This document shows, piece by piece, positions 51,885 through 61,313 of a stretch of DNA of 64,000 nucleotides (within the stretch, counting starts at the first letter, position 1; every line of letters starts with the position of its first letter). Where the stretch lies: assembly GCF_016907535.1 (NCBI RefSeq), contig NZ_JAFBCF010000001.1:1736001-1800000 (forward strand). Direction: 5' to 3'. Origin of the DNA: Microlunatus panaciterrae (GTDB lineage Bacteria; Actinomycetota; Actinomycetes; Propionibacteriales; Propionibacteriaceae). The position numbers and the translations under genes are program-made. Below the pieces are notes generated by a model that worked only from the letters and a program-made list of their open reading frames with translations, was not told the DNA's origin and ran no database searches.

Positions 51885-52385
51885 TCAGTCGGCTACCTTG
51901 AACACCAGCTCGGTCACCCAGGTGGACATGTCCGGCTGTTCGGCCGGGTCGGAGAGATAGACCTCCAGCCGTGCCGCCCAGTGTGGCCCATCCGCGGAGT
52001 CGACCACGTCCCACTCCAGCCCCTGCTCGGCGGCCCAGTCCAGCAGGGCTCCGGTCGCAGGCATCAGCTCGCTGGGGTGGCCGGTGTGCGTCAGGGTCGC
52101 GTACCGGCCGGCCGGCAACACGGCGGCCCTGACTCTGCCGTCGGAGGAGACCGGCTCGGCCACCGGGCAGCCGACCTCGACCTCCATGGTGCCTGCCATG
52201 TCGATGACGTTGTACTTCCAGAACGGCGGCCCGGCCGGCTGCAGGCCCTTCGACACCAGCCAGGCGTCCAGCTCTCCGTGCAACGGCGGCAGCTCCTGAC
52301 CGATCGAGTCCATCGTGACGTTCGCGGTGATCGACACGTACGGCTGGGCATCACGCTGGATGATCTTGGGCGGCGTGATCTTCAT
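51885..52385 (-). CDS. GyrI-like (effector-binding) domain protein
   Basis: A 166-residue stand-alone GyrI-like/SRPBCC-fold domain. Features are the start KIIQRDAQPYVSITANVTM, WKYNVIDMAGTMEVEVGCPV and VLPAGRYATLTHTGHPSEL, with Glu/Tyr/Trp residues lining a hydrophobic cavity. Such domains bind small lipophilic ligands; some hydrolyse cyclopropanoid toxins. No DNA-binding part. GGAGGAG lies two nt before the ATG at 52385. Converges with rocD. Confidence 0.88.
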   Translation of the reverse strand: MKITPPKIIQRDAQPYVSITANVTMDSIGQELPPLHGELDAWLVSKGLQPAGPPFWKYNVIDMAGTMEVEVGCPVAEPVSSDGRVRAAVLPAGRYATLTHTGHPSELMPATGALLDWAAEQGLEWDVVDSADGPHWAARLEVYLSDPAEQPDMSTWVTELVFKVAD

Positions 52386-52551
52386 TTCTCCTCCTGCTGA
52401 TGACCGGGTCGCCACCGGCGTCGCGACCCATCACCATGGTCGCCCCGATCCCCAGGGCACGGTCAAGGGTGGGCGTGCACGGTCTCGCGATAGCGTCGTA
52501 CCGGCCATTCCCCTCCGGCCCCCGGCAAACGAACTACAAGGAGTTCTCACG

Positions 52552-54066
52552 ATGTCCGACGGACCCGTCACCCGCCCGCGTATCGCCATTGCTGGGTTGA
52601 GCCTGGAAGCCAGCACCTTCTCCCCGGCCGTGACCAGGACCGAGGCGCTGCATCCGAAGCGGGGGGCGGAGATCCTCGCCGGTCGGCCGTTCTGGGCCGA
52701 GGGTGGCGCGCTGCGAGATGCCGCTGAATGGGTGCCCATCCTGCAGGGCCGGGCCATCCCCGGCGGACCGGTGCCGATGGAGGACTACACCGCTCTCAAG
52801 GCCGAGATCATCGACGGGCTGCGGGCCGCGCACCAACAGCAGCCGCTGGACGGGATGGTCTTCGACATCCACGGTGCGATGAGCGTCGTCGGGATGGATG
52901 ATGCTGAGGGAGACCTGGCCGTCGCCATCCGCGAGGCAGTCGGACCCGACGTGTTGATCAGCACCGGCATGGACCTGCACGGCAACGTGTCCTGGCGGCT
53001 GGCCGAGGCGATGGACCTGCTCACCTGTTACCGGATGGCGCCGCACGAGGACGCCTTGGAGACCAAGGAACGCGCCGTCCGGAACCTGCTGGATCGACTG
53101 GCGTTGCCGGCCGAGCGTCGCCGCCCGCTGAAGGCGTGGATCCCGCTCCCCATCCTGCTCCCGGGCGAGAAGACCAGCACCCGGATCGAGCCTGCCAAGA
53201 GCCTCTATGCCGTCATCGAGGAGATCGAGGCCCTGGACGGCGTCCTCGACGCCGGCTTCTGGATCGGCTACGCCTGGGCCGACGAGCCGCGCAACATGGC
53301 CATCGTCATGGTGACCGGTGATGATCAAGAGGTCATCACCGACACCGCCGAACGGCTGGCCCGGGCGATCTGGGACAGGCACACCGAGTTCGCCTTCGTC
53401 GCGCCCGCCGGGACGCTGGATGAGTGCCTCGAGGCAGCGTTCGCCAGCAGCAAGCAGCCGTACTTCATCAGCGACTCGGGTGACAACCCGACCGCCGGTG
53501 GTGCCGGCGACGTGTCCTGGACCCTGGGCGAGCTGCTCAAGCGGGAGGAGCTGGCGGACCCCTCCTACACGGCCATCTACGCCTCCATCCCGGACGCCAA
53601 CGCGGTGGCGGCGTGCCTGGCAGCCGGTGTCGGAGCAGAAGTCGATCTTGAGGTCGGCGCCGTCGTCGACCCGGGGCCTGCCGGACCGGTCCGGCTGACC
53701 GGCGTGGTCGAGCACATCAACCATGGCGACCCCGACGCCGTCACCGAGGTCGTGGTCCGGCACGGCGGCCTCCGGGTGATCCTCACCCAGCTGCGGAAGC
53801 CGTACCACGTGGAGCGGGACTTCACCCAGAACGGTCTGGATCCGCGTTCGGCGGACCTGGTCATCGTCAAGATCGGCTACCTGGAGCCTGAGCTGTTCGC
53901 CATGGCCGCCGACTGGATGCTGGCTCTCACCCCGGGCGGCGTCGACCAGGATCTGGTCCGGCTCGGGCATCACCGGATCAGCCGGCCGATGTACCCGTTC
54001 GACGACTTCAGTGACCCGGCCACCACCCCCGACCTCTCCGCCCGCCTGGTCGGGTCCTGGTCCTGA
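52552..54066 (+). CDS. M81 family metallopeptidase (MlrC-like)
   Basis: A 504-residue M81 protein related to microcystinase C. Zinc-ligand candidates are in VFDIHGAMSV, TGMDLHGNVS and MAPHEDALE; SDSGDNPTAGGAGDVSW and VKIGYLEPE belong to the conserved C-terminal domain. The natural substrate in actinobacteria is unknown, probably a peptide-like compound. AAGGAG precedes the ATG at 52552 at nine nt. Repeats follow its stop. Confidence 0.92.
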   Translation: MSDGPVTRPRIAIAGLSLEASTFSPAVTRTEALHPKRGAEILAGRPFWAEGGALRDAAEWVPILQGRAIPGGPVPMEDYTALKAEIIDGLRAAHQQQPLDGMVFDIHGAMSVVGMDDAEGDLAVAIREAVGPDVLISTGMDLHGNVSWRLAEAMDLLTCYRMAPHEDALETKERAVRNLLDRLALPAERRRPLKAWIPLPILLPGEKTSTRIEPAKSLYAVIEEIEALDGVLDAGFWIGYAWADEPRNMAIVMVTGDDQEVITDTAERLARAIWDRHTEFAFVAPAGTLDECLEAAFASSKQPYFISDSGDNPTAGGAGDVSWTLGELLKREELADPSYTAIYASIPDANAVAACLAAGVGAEVDLEVGAVVDPGPAGPVRLTGVVEHINHGDPDAVTEVVVRHGGLRVILTQLRKPYHVERDFTQNGLDPRSADLVIVKIGYLEPELFAMAADWMLALTPGGVDQDLVRLGHHRISRPMYPFDDFSDPATTPDLSARLVGSWS

Positions 54067-54088
54067 CCCCCTGACGCTGCCCTGCCGT

Positions 54089-54234
54089 GCCCTGAGCCTG
54101 TCGAAGGGCGTCCCCCTGCCGTGCCCTGACGTGCCCTGACGTGCCCTGAGCCTGTCGAAGGGGCCTGTCGAAGGGCGCTCTTCGACAGGCTCAGAGCACG
54201 GAGGTTGAAGGGCGCTCTTCGACAAGCTCAGGGC
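54089..54234. repeat. Cluster of four REP-like elements
   Basis: Copies at 54089-54109 and 54143-54163 run in one orientation, and 54177-54197 and 54214-54234 in the other, with degenerate CCTGACGTGCCCTGA fragments between. Arms are GCCCT/AGGGC, GCTCT/AGAGC and one mixed GCTCT/AGGGC. The cluster lies between the M81 gene and the lipoprotein gene, ending 30 bp before the latter's start, so it precedes its promoter. Confidence 0.85.
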
Positions 54235-54251
54235 ACGGAACCGGGCGCAAC

Positions 54252-54257
54252 TAGACT
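54252..54257 (+). promoter_or_regulatory. -10 hexamer TAGACT, leaderless start of the lipoprotein gene
   Basis: TAGACT ends seven nt before the GTG at 54265; no Shine-Dalgarno exists. It lies just after the REP cluster. Confidence 0.6.
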
Positions 54258-54264
54258 CCGAGAC

Positions 54265-55638
54265 GTGCGGGCTGGAACGTGCCGGTCGGTCGCTGCCGCA
54301 CCTCGGGGCAGCGGGCGCTGCCGACCGTTCTGGCGAGCACTGATCGTGGGTTGCCTCCTGCTGCTTGTGACGGCCGCCTGCACCACCAGCAGGGAGGAAC
54401 CCGGCCTGTTCCCGAAGCCTCAGCCCACCGTCAGCGAGGCGACGGAGCCGGTTCCGACACCAGAGCAGGGCAACCCGGCCCTGCCGGTGGCCGGCGAGGC
54501 TGTCTGGACCACCGCCGAAGGGCTGGACGCCACCGTCCGCGTCGCTGTGCACGCCGTACGGCGCATCGAAGGGGCCACCGTCCTGGACTGGTCCGTGACA
54601 CCGTTGTCGGTTCCCGGGCTGGTCCGCGGTGAGAGCATCCCGCCCTGGGTGGACCTGGGTCTGTCCCGGCAGAGCGAGGGCCAGGTCAACGTCTTCCTGA
54701 TCGATGGCCAGACGCACCAGGTCTACCGGCCGCTGACACCACGCGACCGCGATGAGCGCGGCCAGTGTCTGTGCACCCCGCTCTGGGTGGCCCAGCTGAA
54801 TCTGCGGGTCGGTGAGACCCGGCTGATGCAGATCACCTACCCGGCGCTGCCGAGCGCGCTGCAGACCGTCGACCTGGATATCGCCACCCTCCCCATCTTC
54901 AGGCAGTTGCCGGTCACCGCCATCGGCTACGTGCCGCTGCCATTGCGGCCGGTGGAGCTGACCCGTGGCAGCGAGCTTTCCGTCCCGTTGTCCCGAGCGG
55001 TGTCCTTCGAGTATCCCGCCGGGACCGGCAACCTGATGAGCGTCCGGATCGACGAGATCCAGGCGGCGGCCACCGGCACCTCGCTGCGGTGGACGATCAG
55101 GTCCCTGACCGACCAGCCCACCCTCAACCTGCTGCCCGCCGAGGAGCCGCTGGCCGCTGCGATGCCGAGCTGGATCGGGCTCTACAGCCCGTGGGCCACC
55201 AGCGGGCCCCAGCTCAGGCCCTCGGCGAACCCGGCCGCGGGCTTGTCCAACGTCCGCTGGATGACCACCAAGCTGCAGAACCGCGGCTACTTCGAGTGCC
55301 TGTGCACCGACCTCGGTACCTGGGCCACCGCGCTCAGGTCGGCAGGCGGCTCGGTGAGTGTCATCACCAACTTCCCGCCGCTCGGCCGCTCGGTCACCAC
55401 GGTGGACGTGACGCTGCCCGGCGTGGGCACGGTCCTGAACCTTCCGGTCACCTGGGTGAGGCCCCACCAGATGCCGTTGAGCACCCTCGCCCTCAGCAGC
55501 GGCCGGCCGTGGACCTATGCCGTCGACGGGCCACCCGCCGGCTGGCTGGCAGCGGACTGGCCGACCCCGCTGCCGGGCAGCGGACAGTTGCGGCACTACA
55601 CGGCGACCGTAGATGATCTTGTCGACCTGCCGAGATGA
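54265..55638 (+). CDS. Putative lipoprotein of unknown function
   Basis: A 457-residue exported protein. An Arg-rich N-terminus and hydrophobic segment (about 25-40) end in LLLVTAACTTS, a lipobox with the Cys to be lipidated. The mature part is beta-rich with repeated Ig-like halves (for example VLDWSVTPLSVPGLV and LRWTIRSLTDQPTLNLLP) and two similar Cys pairs, GQCLCTPLWV and FECLCTDLGTW, suggesting internal duplication. No family recognised. The GTG at 54265 fits a leaderless transcript. Confidence 0.78.
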   Translation: MRAGTCRSVAAAPRGSGRCRPFWRALIVGCLLLLVTAACTTSREEPGLFPKPQPTVSEATEPVPTPEQGNPALPVAGEAVWTTAEGLDATVRVAVHAVRRIEGATVLDWSVTPLSVPGLVRGESIPPWVDLGLSRQSEGQVNVFLIDGQTHQVYRPLTPRDRDERGQCLCTPLWVAQLNLRVGETRLMQITYPALPSALQTVDLDIATLPIFRQLPVTAIGYVPLPLRPVELTRGSELSVPLSRAVSFEYPAGTGNLMSVRIDEIQAAATGTSLRWTIRSLTDQPTLNLLPAEEPLAAAMPSWIGLYSPWATSGPQLRPSANPAAGLSNVRWMTTKLQNRGYFECLCTDLGTWATALRSAGGSVSVITNFPPLGRSVTTVDVTLPGVGTVLNLPVTWVRPHQMPLSTLALSSGRPWTYAVDGPPAGWLAADWPTPLPGSGQLRHYTATVDDLVDLPR

Positions 55639-55787
55639 CGGCTGCGGTGGGATTCATCGCCGGTGGTGATCGGGCACCTCTTGGGCCCGACGGTCATCAT
55701 GGAGATGCGCGCCGGCTCCGGCGGTGCCACTATGAGATCGGTGCGGGACCGGACGACCGACACGGATGTCCGAGGAAGGGAGTGATC

Positions 55788-56282
55788 ATGGACCGGAATG
55801 TGCTCTTGCTGAACGCCTCCTATGACGTGCTGTCGTTCGTCTCCTGGCAGCGGGCCGCCACTCTGCTGGCGTGTGAGCACGCCTACATCTTCGAGTCCAT
55901 CCCGGGGCGCTTCATCCGCTCCCCTCGGCTGGTCATTCCCGCACCGGTGTCCATCGTGCTGACCGAGTGGGTCGACGTGCCGTACCGCGAGTTCGGTGAC
56001 ACCGACACGGCGGCCAGGATGGCGGTGCTGCGCCGCGACGGGTTCGTCTGCGCCTACTGCGGCGGCAAAGGATCCACGGTCGACCACATCCTGCCGAAGT
56101 CGCGCGGCGGCCTGGACACCTACGCCAACCTGATCACCGCCTGCGCACCGTGCAACCAGGCCAAGGACGACCGCACTCCGGAGGAGGCCGGCATGCCGTT
56201 GCTATGGGAGCCGTACGATCCCCGCGGGCACCACAAGCTGCAGCGACAGATCTATAAACGGCTGGCCGCGAAGCAGGACTGA
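55788..56282 (+). CDS. HNH endonuclease domain protein
   Basis: A 164-residue protein. N-terminal portion VLLLNASYDVLSFVSWQRAATLL is conserved in actinobacterial HNH proteins; the nuclease core follows as CAYCGGKGSTVDHILPKSRGG and ACAPCNQAKDD, with two zinc Cys pairs and the catalytic DH. Common and chromosomally conserved; role unknown. AGGAAGGGAG precedes the ATG at 55788. Confidence 0.9.
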   Translation: MDRNVLLLNASYDVLSFVSWQRAATLLACEHAYIFESIPGRFIRSPRLVIPAPVSIVLTEWVDVPYREFGDTDTAARMAVLRRDGFVCAYCGGKGSTVDHILPKSRGGLDTYANLITACAPCNQAKDDRTPEEAGMPLLWEPYDPRGHHKLQRQIYKRLAAKQD

Positions 56283-56353
56283 CGTCCGACCGATCGGGCC
56301 CATCCTGCCCCGTCGGCGGTGTCTGCCCCAGTCCAGGATGTTGAGAGGGCGTC

Positions 56354-57295
56354 ATGACCGATCGTGCCGGGATGGCCGGGGCAGCAGAGCGACGCGATGC
56401 CCGACTGGCGGCGGCGATCGTCCAGGCACACGGCATCCGCCCGACGGGCGTCCGGGCCATCGTCGGGCAGGGTGTGACCAACCACGTGTTCATCGTCGAG
56501 TCGGCCAACTGCGCGGTCGTGGTCCGATTCGCCATCGACACACTGTGGCAGGACGACTTCGAGCTGGAAGCATGGTGCCTGGCCAAAGCCGCCGAGCACG
56601 GCATCCCCAGCCCAGGAGTTCTCGCCGTCGGCCGCCACGACGGCGTTCCCTTCCTGATGCAGACGTACGTCCAGGGCCGACCAGGGACGACAGCGCGGAC
56701 CGATGATCTCTGGCACACGCTGGGAACCTTCGCCCGCACCGTGCATGCCATCCCGGTGACCCCGGACGCCCCCGAGGGTCTGTTCTCACGCTTCGGTCGT
56801 GACCCCGCTGCGGCCTGGCAGGCTCATCTCGACTACAACCGTGACCAGCTCGGTCCGGCCGACCCGCTGATCGGGCTGGGCGTCTACACGATGGCTGAGC
56901 TGGGATCGCTCCGCGACCTGATCACCCGCCTGGGGGCGGCCGAACTCTCCTTCGGGCTCAGCCACGGTGACCTCTCGATGACGAACGTGCTGGTCACCGC
57001 CGACGCCGAACCGGTGCTGATCGACTGGGGTGCCGCCGCGGTGGGTCCGGTCCCCTACCACGATCTGCTCACCCTGACCCGACAGCACCAGTCCCGGAAC
57101 GACCCCAGTGCCAGCGAGCTCGAGGCCTTCGCCACCGGATGCCGAATCGAGATCGGTGATCTCGGCCGCACGCTGGCGGACCTGGACCTGCTGGGTCGGG
57201 TCGACCTGGTGCGGTGGGCGATCGACCGGCGCCCCGACCGGCTCGCCGCGGCCGTCATCGCCGCCCGGTACGGCGTCCGGGACGCGTTGCGGTAG
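56354..57295 (+). CDS. APH-family phosphotransferase
   Basis: A 313-residue kinase-fold protein. CAVVVRFAI carries the nucleotide-binding segment (with Arg where Lys is usual), FGLSHGDLSMTNVLV is the catalytic loop, and VLIDWGAAAVGP is the metal-binding DxD/DFG equivalent. Substrate unknown; relatives include choline kinase-like and homoserine kinase-like proteins. GAGAGGG precedes the ATG. It converges with the SARP gene 11 bp beyond its stop. Confidence 0.87.
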   Translation: MTDRAGMAGAAERRDARLAAAIVQAHGIRPTGVRAIVGQGVTNHVFIVESANCAVVVRFAIDTLWQDDFELEAWCLAKAAEHGIPSPGVLAVGRHDGVPFLMQTYVQGRPGTTARTDDLWHTLGTFARTVHAIPVTPDAPEGLFSRFGRDPAAAWQAHLDYNRDQLGPADPLIGLGVYTMAELGSLRDLITRLGAAELSFGLSHGDLSMTNVLVTADAEPVLIDWGAAAVGPVPYHDLLTLTRQHQSRNDPSASELEAFATGCRIEIGDLGRTLADLDLLGRVDLVRWAIDRRPDRLAAAVIAARYGVRDALR

Positions 57296-57306
57296 CAGCA
57301 GTGCGG

Positions 57307-60216
57307 TCAGCGGCCCAGTCGGCCGAGCTGGCCCAGCACCCGGTCAGCGTCCCTGGGCAAGGCGGCGAACTGCCAGTTGCGGATACTGCGCTGGAGGTAC
57401 CGCCGCGCCTCGTCCGTTCTTCCGGCCCGGATGCTCACCGACGCCAGCGCCTCGCTGGCCACCGCCTGCGCCACCGCGTCACCAGCGCCGTCGGCCAGGG
57501 TCAGTGCCGCGGTGAACTCTCGCCGCGCGCCGGAGAGGTCATCGGCCTTCATCAGCATCCGCGCCAGGGTGCTGTGGGCCATTCCCGCGCAGCGATGGTC
57601 GCCGAGCCGACCGAAGATCGCCAGCGCCTCCTCCATCGCGGCTCGTGCCGAGGTGAGGTCCGAGCGTCGGCTGTGCATAGCCGCGATCTGCCTCAACACC
57701 TGGGCCACCCGATGATGATCACCGAGCTCCACAGCGAGCGCCTGCGCTCGATTCAGCCACGGCTCGGCCCTGTCACAGTCCCCCCGGGCCAGCTGAATCG
57801 TGGCCATGGAGTTCATCGCATGGGCCTCGCCGTGGGCGTTGCCGGCCCGCTGGAAGCAGTTCAGGGCGCTGCTGACATGTGCCTCAGACTGGTCCAGCTC
57901 GCCTCGCAGTCGACAGCCCACGCCCAGCCCCACCTCTGCGATCCCGACCCCGTCCACGTTCCCCAGACGACGGAAGAGGGCCGCGCTGCCGGCCAGATGG
58001 CCGGCGGCGCCATCCAGGTCCGCGCGGTAGAGCAGCACCTGACCGAGGTCGCGGCGCACGGTCGCCTCGCCGTACGGGTCATCGACACCGTGCGCCGACG
58101 GCAGCACCTGGTTGAGCAGCCGGAGCCAGAAGTCGGTGTGTCCCGTCAGGTCGAAGTAGGCCGACCAGGTGCAGGCGAGCCGCCAGGCGATGTCCACCAG
58201 GCCGTGTCGCATCGCCGTCGAGGTGAGCTCGGCCACCCGGGCTTGCTCGGCCACGAACCAGTCCGCACCTGCGCCCGGCGGCACCGGCAACGCGGGCGCT
58301 CCCGCCGGAAGGTCGATCGCATTGCCGAGATAGTGGTACTCGAGCGCGTTCGCGGCGTGCCGGGCCAGCACCAGCCAGCCGAGCAGCACCCGGCGAACGC
58401 CGAGGTCGACCTCGTCCCGGTGATCGTGGCCCCACTCCCGGGCGTGCCAGCGCAGCAGGTCATGCATGCGGTATTCCCGCGACTGGTTCCGTGGTCCCCG
58501 CCCCTGCTGCAGCAGGTTCTCTTCGAGCAGGGCATCGGTGGTGGTGGATGAGCCGCCGGACAGGTCGACCACCCAACCGGGGAACTCCACGATGTCGAGG
58601 GCGCCCAGCACCCGATACCCGAGCCCATCCGCGGGGGCCAGCGAGCGGAGGCTCAGGTCGGCGCTGGTCCGAAAGGCGGTCTCGCCCAGGGTCAACTCAT
58701 TCAGGGCGTGATCGGGGTCGGTCAGCCTGGCAACCAGAGCCTGGGCCGACAGGTCGGGTCTGCGGCTGAGCCTGGCAGCCGCGATCCGAATCGCCAATGG
58801 GTGGAACCCACAGGCCCGCACGAGTGCGGCCAGATCGGTCGCCGAGCGTTGGGGGGCGATCTCCGCCGCCATCGCGACCGCGGAGTCCAGGTCCAGCACA
58901 TCCAGGTCGAACGGGCGGGCACCGACCACATCGGTCAGCCGCCTCCTGCTGGTCACCAGGACCGCCGAGTCACCGGTGCCCGGGATCAGCGGCGACACCT
59001 GGCTCGCACTGCCGGCGTCGTCCAGGACCAGCAGGACCCGCCGACTCGCCAGTTCCGACCGCAGCAGGGCCGCGGCCCGGTCGACCTGTTCGGGGATCGT
59101 CTGCACGCCCAGCGACATCAGCGCCTCGCTGACGGCGAACGCCGGCTCCACCGGGTCGCCCGTCCCGCGCAGGCTGAGGAAGATCTGGCCATCCGGGAAG
59201 GAGCTCCGCACGGCGTGTGCCAACCGCGTCGCCAGCGCCGTCTTGCCCACCCCGGGGGGACCGGACAGGACCGCCACGAACGGTCGTGCGGCCGAGCGCT
59301 GCCGCAGGGCGTCGCTGAGCTCAGCGAGCTGGTCCTCGCGTCCGCAGAAGCCGGCCACATCCATCGGAAGCTGGGTGGGCACCGAGCGGCCGCGCTGTCG
59401 CTCCATCGGCAGGTCCGCATCCCGGACGGCGGGCACCTCGACGTCGAGCCCCGGCCCAGCCGGTGCGGTTCTCGCCGTCGTAGCGGACCGCGCCTGCGCT
59501 GCCAGCGCTGCGAAGGCCGCGCCGACCTCGACGCCGAGCTCGGTGTCGAAGACGGCAGTCCCCTCGTTGGCGGCCGCCAGTGCGAACTGGGGCTGTCCGG
59601 CCGCCAGATAGCAGCGCATCAGTTGACACCACAGGTCCTCGTTGTACGGATCACGGTCCAGTACGTCGCGTACCAGGCGGGCGGCCCGGCGGGGGTCACC
59701 ATGATCAACATGGAGCCTGATCGCCTCGTCCAACACCTCGGTGTAGGCCATCTCCCAGCGGGTCAGCTGCGGTTGCCAGGCCGAGCACACCGGAACATCC
59801 TCCAGTGGTGTGCCGCGCCACAGACCGGTGGCCTGGTCGATCAGGGCGAGGGCGCCGGCGAAGTCCCCGACCCTGCTCAGATGCCTGGCCTCCGAGACGA
59901 GCGACTCGAGCCTGGTGCTGTCCAGCTCATCCGGGCTGATCATCAGCGCATACCCGTTGGGCCTGGTCTCGATCGTTGCCGCGCCGGTACGTTCGCTGAT
60001 CCTGGTCCGCAGCAGCCGCACATAGGTGCGCAGGTTCGCCGCCGCCGAGTTGGGCGGTTGGCCGTCCCACAGGTTGTCCGCGATGAAGTCCGCGGAGACG
60101 TACCGGTTCGGGTGCAGCAGCAGCGTGGCCAGCAGCTGGCGAGGCTTCGATCCCGGCAGCAGGCGCACAGCAGTCTCGCCGGTGACGGTCATCGGCCCCA
60201 GGATCTCGAAGATCAT
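57307..60216 (-). CDS. SARP-type regulator with BTAD, NB-ARC and TPR domains (AfsR-like)
   Basis: A 969-residue regulator. An OmpR-type winged helix (about 15-95), the bacterial activator domain (about 97-240), an NB-ARC ATPase (Walker A GPPGVGKTA at 319-327, Walker B VLLVLDDAG near 395-402) and a long C-terminal TPR array (about 640-960). Proteins of this plan activate secondary metabolite or developmental genes in actinobacteria. No biosynthetic cluster is in the window, so its targets are elsewhere. GGAGGAG precedes the ATG. Confidence 0.94.
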   Translation of the reverse strand: MIFEILGPMTVTGETAVRLLPGSKPRQLLATLLLHPNRYVSADFIADNLWDGQPPNSAAANLRTYVRLLRTRISERTGAATIETRPNGYALMISPDELDSTRLESLVSEARHLSRVGDFAGALALIDQATGLWRGTPLEDVPVCSAWQPQLTRWEMAYTEVLDEAIRLHVDHGDPRRAARLVRDVLDRDPYNEDLWCQLMRCYLAAGQPQFALAAANEGTAVFDTELGVEVGAAFAALAAQARSATTARTAPAGPGLDVEVPAVRDADLPMERQRGRSVPTQLPMDVAGFCGREDQLAELSDALRQRSAARPFVAVLSGPPGVGKTALATRLAHAVRSSFPDGQIFLSLRGTGDPVEPAFAVSEALMSLGVQTIPEQVDRAAALLRSELASRRVLLVLDDAGSASQVSPLIPGTGDSAVLVTSRRRLTDVVGARPFDLDVLDLDSAVAMAAEIAPQRSATDLAALVRACGFHPLAIRIAAARLSRRPDLSAQALVARLTDPDHALNELTLGETAFRTSADLSLRSLAPADGLGYRVLGALDIVEFPGWVVDLSGGSSTTTDALLEENLLQQGRGPRNQSREYRMHDLLRWHAREWGHDHRDEVDLGVRRVLLGWLVLARHAANALEYHYLGNAIDLPAGAPALPVPPGAGADWFVAEQARVAELTSTAMRHGLVDIAWRLACTWSAYFDLTGHTDFWLRLLNQVLPSAHGVDDPYGEATVRRDLGQVLLYRADLDGAAGHLAGSAALFRRLGNVDGVGIAEVGLGVGCRLRGELDQSEAHVSSALNCFQRAGNAHGEAHAMNSMATIQLARGDCDRAEPWLNRAQALAVELGDHHRVAQVLRQIAAMHSRRSDLTSARAAMEEALAIFGRLGDHRCAGMAHSTLARMLMKADDLSGARREFTAALTLADGAGDAVAQAVASEALASVSIRAGRTDEARRYLQRSIRNWQFAALPRDADRVLGQLGRLGR

Positions 60217-60349
60217 GCCGCGGTTCTCCTCCGGATCGACGGTAGGCGTCGAGCACGGACCATCTTGGCCGGGGAAGCTCGGCGCTGCGCGATCGGGAGA
60301 ACAATAGTTGCACGATCGATGCTGTTCGTTCCAGCGCGCGGGAGGTCGC

Positions 60350-60721
60350 TCAGCGGGCGAACGGGAAGACCGCCGGGCTCCAACCCCGATAGCCGGTCAG
60401 GTCGGTCTGCACGGCCAGCCCGACCACACCGGCGACACCGGGGCCGATCACCCGGCCATCACCCACCCCGCAGAACACCGTCACCCGGTCGTTCGACTCA
60501 AACCAGGCCAGTCCGCCGCGCGGTGGGGTGCTGAGGCTCAGCCGGTCGTGCTCGCGCATCCAGTTCAGCCCCTCGGCCGCGGTGAGCCAGCCGCTCTCCT
60601 CGTAGTAGCCGAACGCCATCCGCTGGAACTTCAGCGGCCATCCCTCCCAAGCGGCGCTGCCGATCCGCAGCTGCTGCCAGCGGAGGGCATCCTCGGTCGA
60701 GCGTGGTGTGGTGTAGAGCAT
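60350..60721 (-). CDS. Unknown 123-residue protein, faintly CHAP-like
   Basis: No signal peptide or TM helix. The segment LSTPPRGGLAWFESNDRVTVFCGVGDGRVIGPGVAG loosely resembles the PRGAL-x-W ... GHV-x-x-x-x-GDG-x-x-I pattern of CHAP/NlpC-like wall hydrolases, but the catalytic Cys and His are missing in their usual places. It may be a degenerate relative or a fortuitous match. It lies upstream of the SARP gene, same strand, 133 bp apart. Confidence 0.6.
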   Translation of the reverse strand: MLYTTPRSTEDALRWQQLRIGSAAWEGWPLKFQRMAFGYYEESGWLTAAEGLNWMREHDRLSLSTPPRGGLAWFESNDRVTVFCGVGDGRVIGPGVAGVVGLAVQTDLTGYRGWSPAVFPFAR

Positions 60722-61105
60722 TGCTGATCAGCTGCCTCTTGGCGTCCTTCGTGCACGTAACGTTCACCACCCTGCCTGGCGGTGTCCCGATGCTCTCAGG
60801 GCGATGCACACTCACCGCACATCGGCGGACGCTCCACCGTCAGCGAACGCCTGCTCGGGCCCGTTGTCGCCGATGTACGTCCGATGTACATCGATGCTGC
60901 AGAGTTCTCGCATGACCTCGATGCGCCTGGGGTTCGGGGGAAAACCAGGCCGGAGAGGTCCGCGGCCCGCAAGGGCCACGGTTCGGCCGACGGAGCAGGC
61001 TCAGCCGCGGGGGCGCTGAGCGTACGACACCTCGGCCGGGGGATCGAGGCGCTGGGGGGAGCGGAGTCGATCTCTGCCGACGTCGGAGCCGAATCGATCT
61101 GTTCT

Positions 61106-61134
61106 GCGGTCGGGCGCAAGCCCGGCCCGACCGC
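61106..61134. terminator. GC-rich hairpin, possible terminator
   Basis: A perfect 10-bp stem with a 9-nt loop. No U-tract follows on either strand, and the adjacent genes are transcribed away from it, so a structural or regulatory role is equally possible. Confidence 0.35.
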
Positions 61135-61301
61135 CGAACAGGTCAGAGTCGCGAACGGGTCAGAGTCGCGAACGGGCGAATCGGCGCGTCAGGGCGTACC
61201 GCCGCCCTTCCCTACGCCTGAGCCCCGCTGCCCCCCGGCGATGACGAGCCAGTTCGGTTGTGCAGGCGTTCGCAACCCGCAGCCCGGATCGTGGCCGCGG
61301 C

Positions 61302-61307
61302 TATGCT
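61302..61307 (+). promoter_or_regulatory. -10 hexamer TATGCT, leaderless start of the next gene
   Basis: TATGCT ends six nt before the ATG at 61314, with no Shine-Dalgarno, matching the leaderless pattern. Confidence 0.6.
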
Positions 61308-61313
61308 CAGGGA

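Larger units (their letters stand above)
60722..61313. other. Gene-free stretch with a hairpin and short direct repeats
   Basis: I see no credible gene on either strand in these 592 bp; open frames are short, Arg/Pro/Ser-rich and lack starts with binding sites. The region holds a 10-bp-stem hairpin (GCGGTCGGGC at 61106-61115 with GCCCGACCGC at 61125-61134) and a 17-bp direct repeat GGTCAGAGTCGCGAACG in two adjacent copies near 61140-61175. The end carries the -10 of the next gene. Confidence 0.65.

Noticed and set aside
52534-55596. A 1020-codon open frame on the minus strand
   Set aside because: It lies opposite the M81 peptidase and lipoprotein genes, runs through the REP cluster and shows no domain signature.
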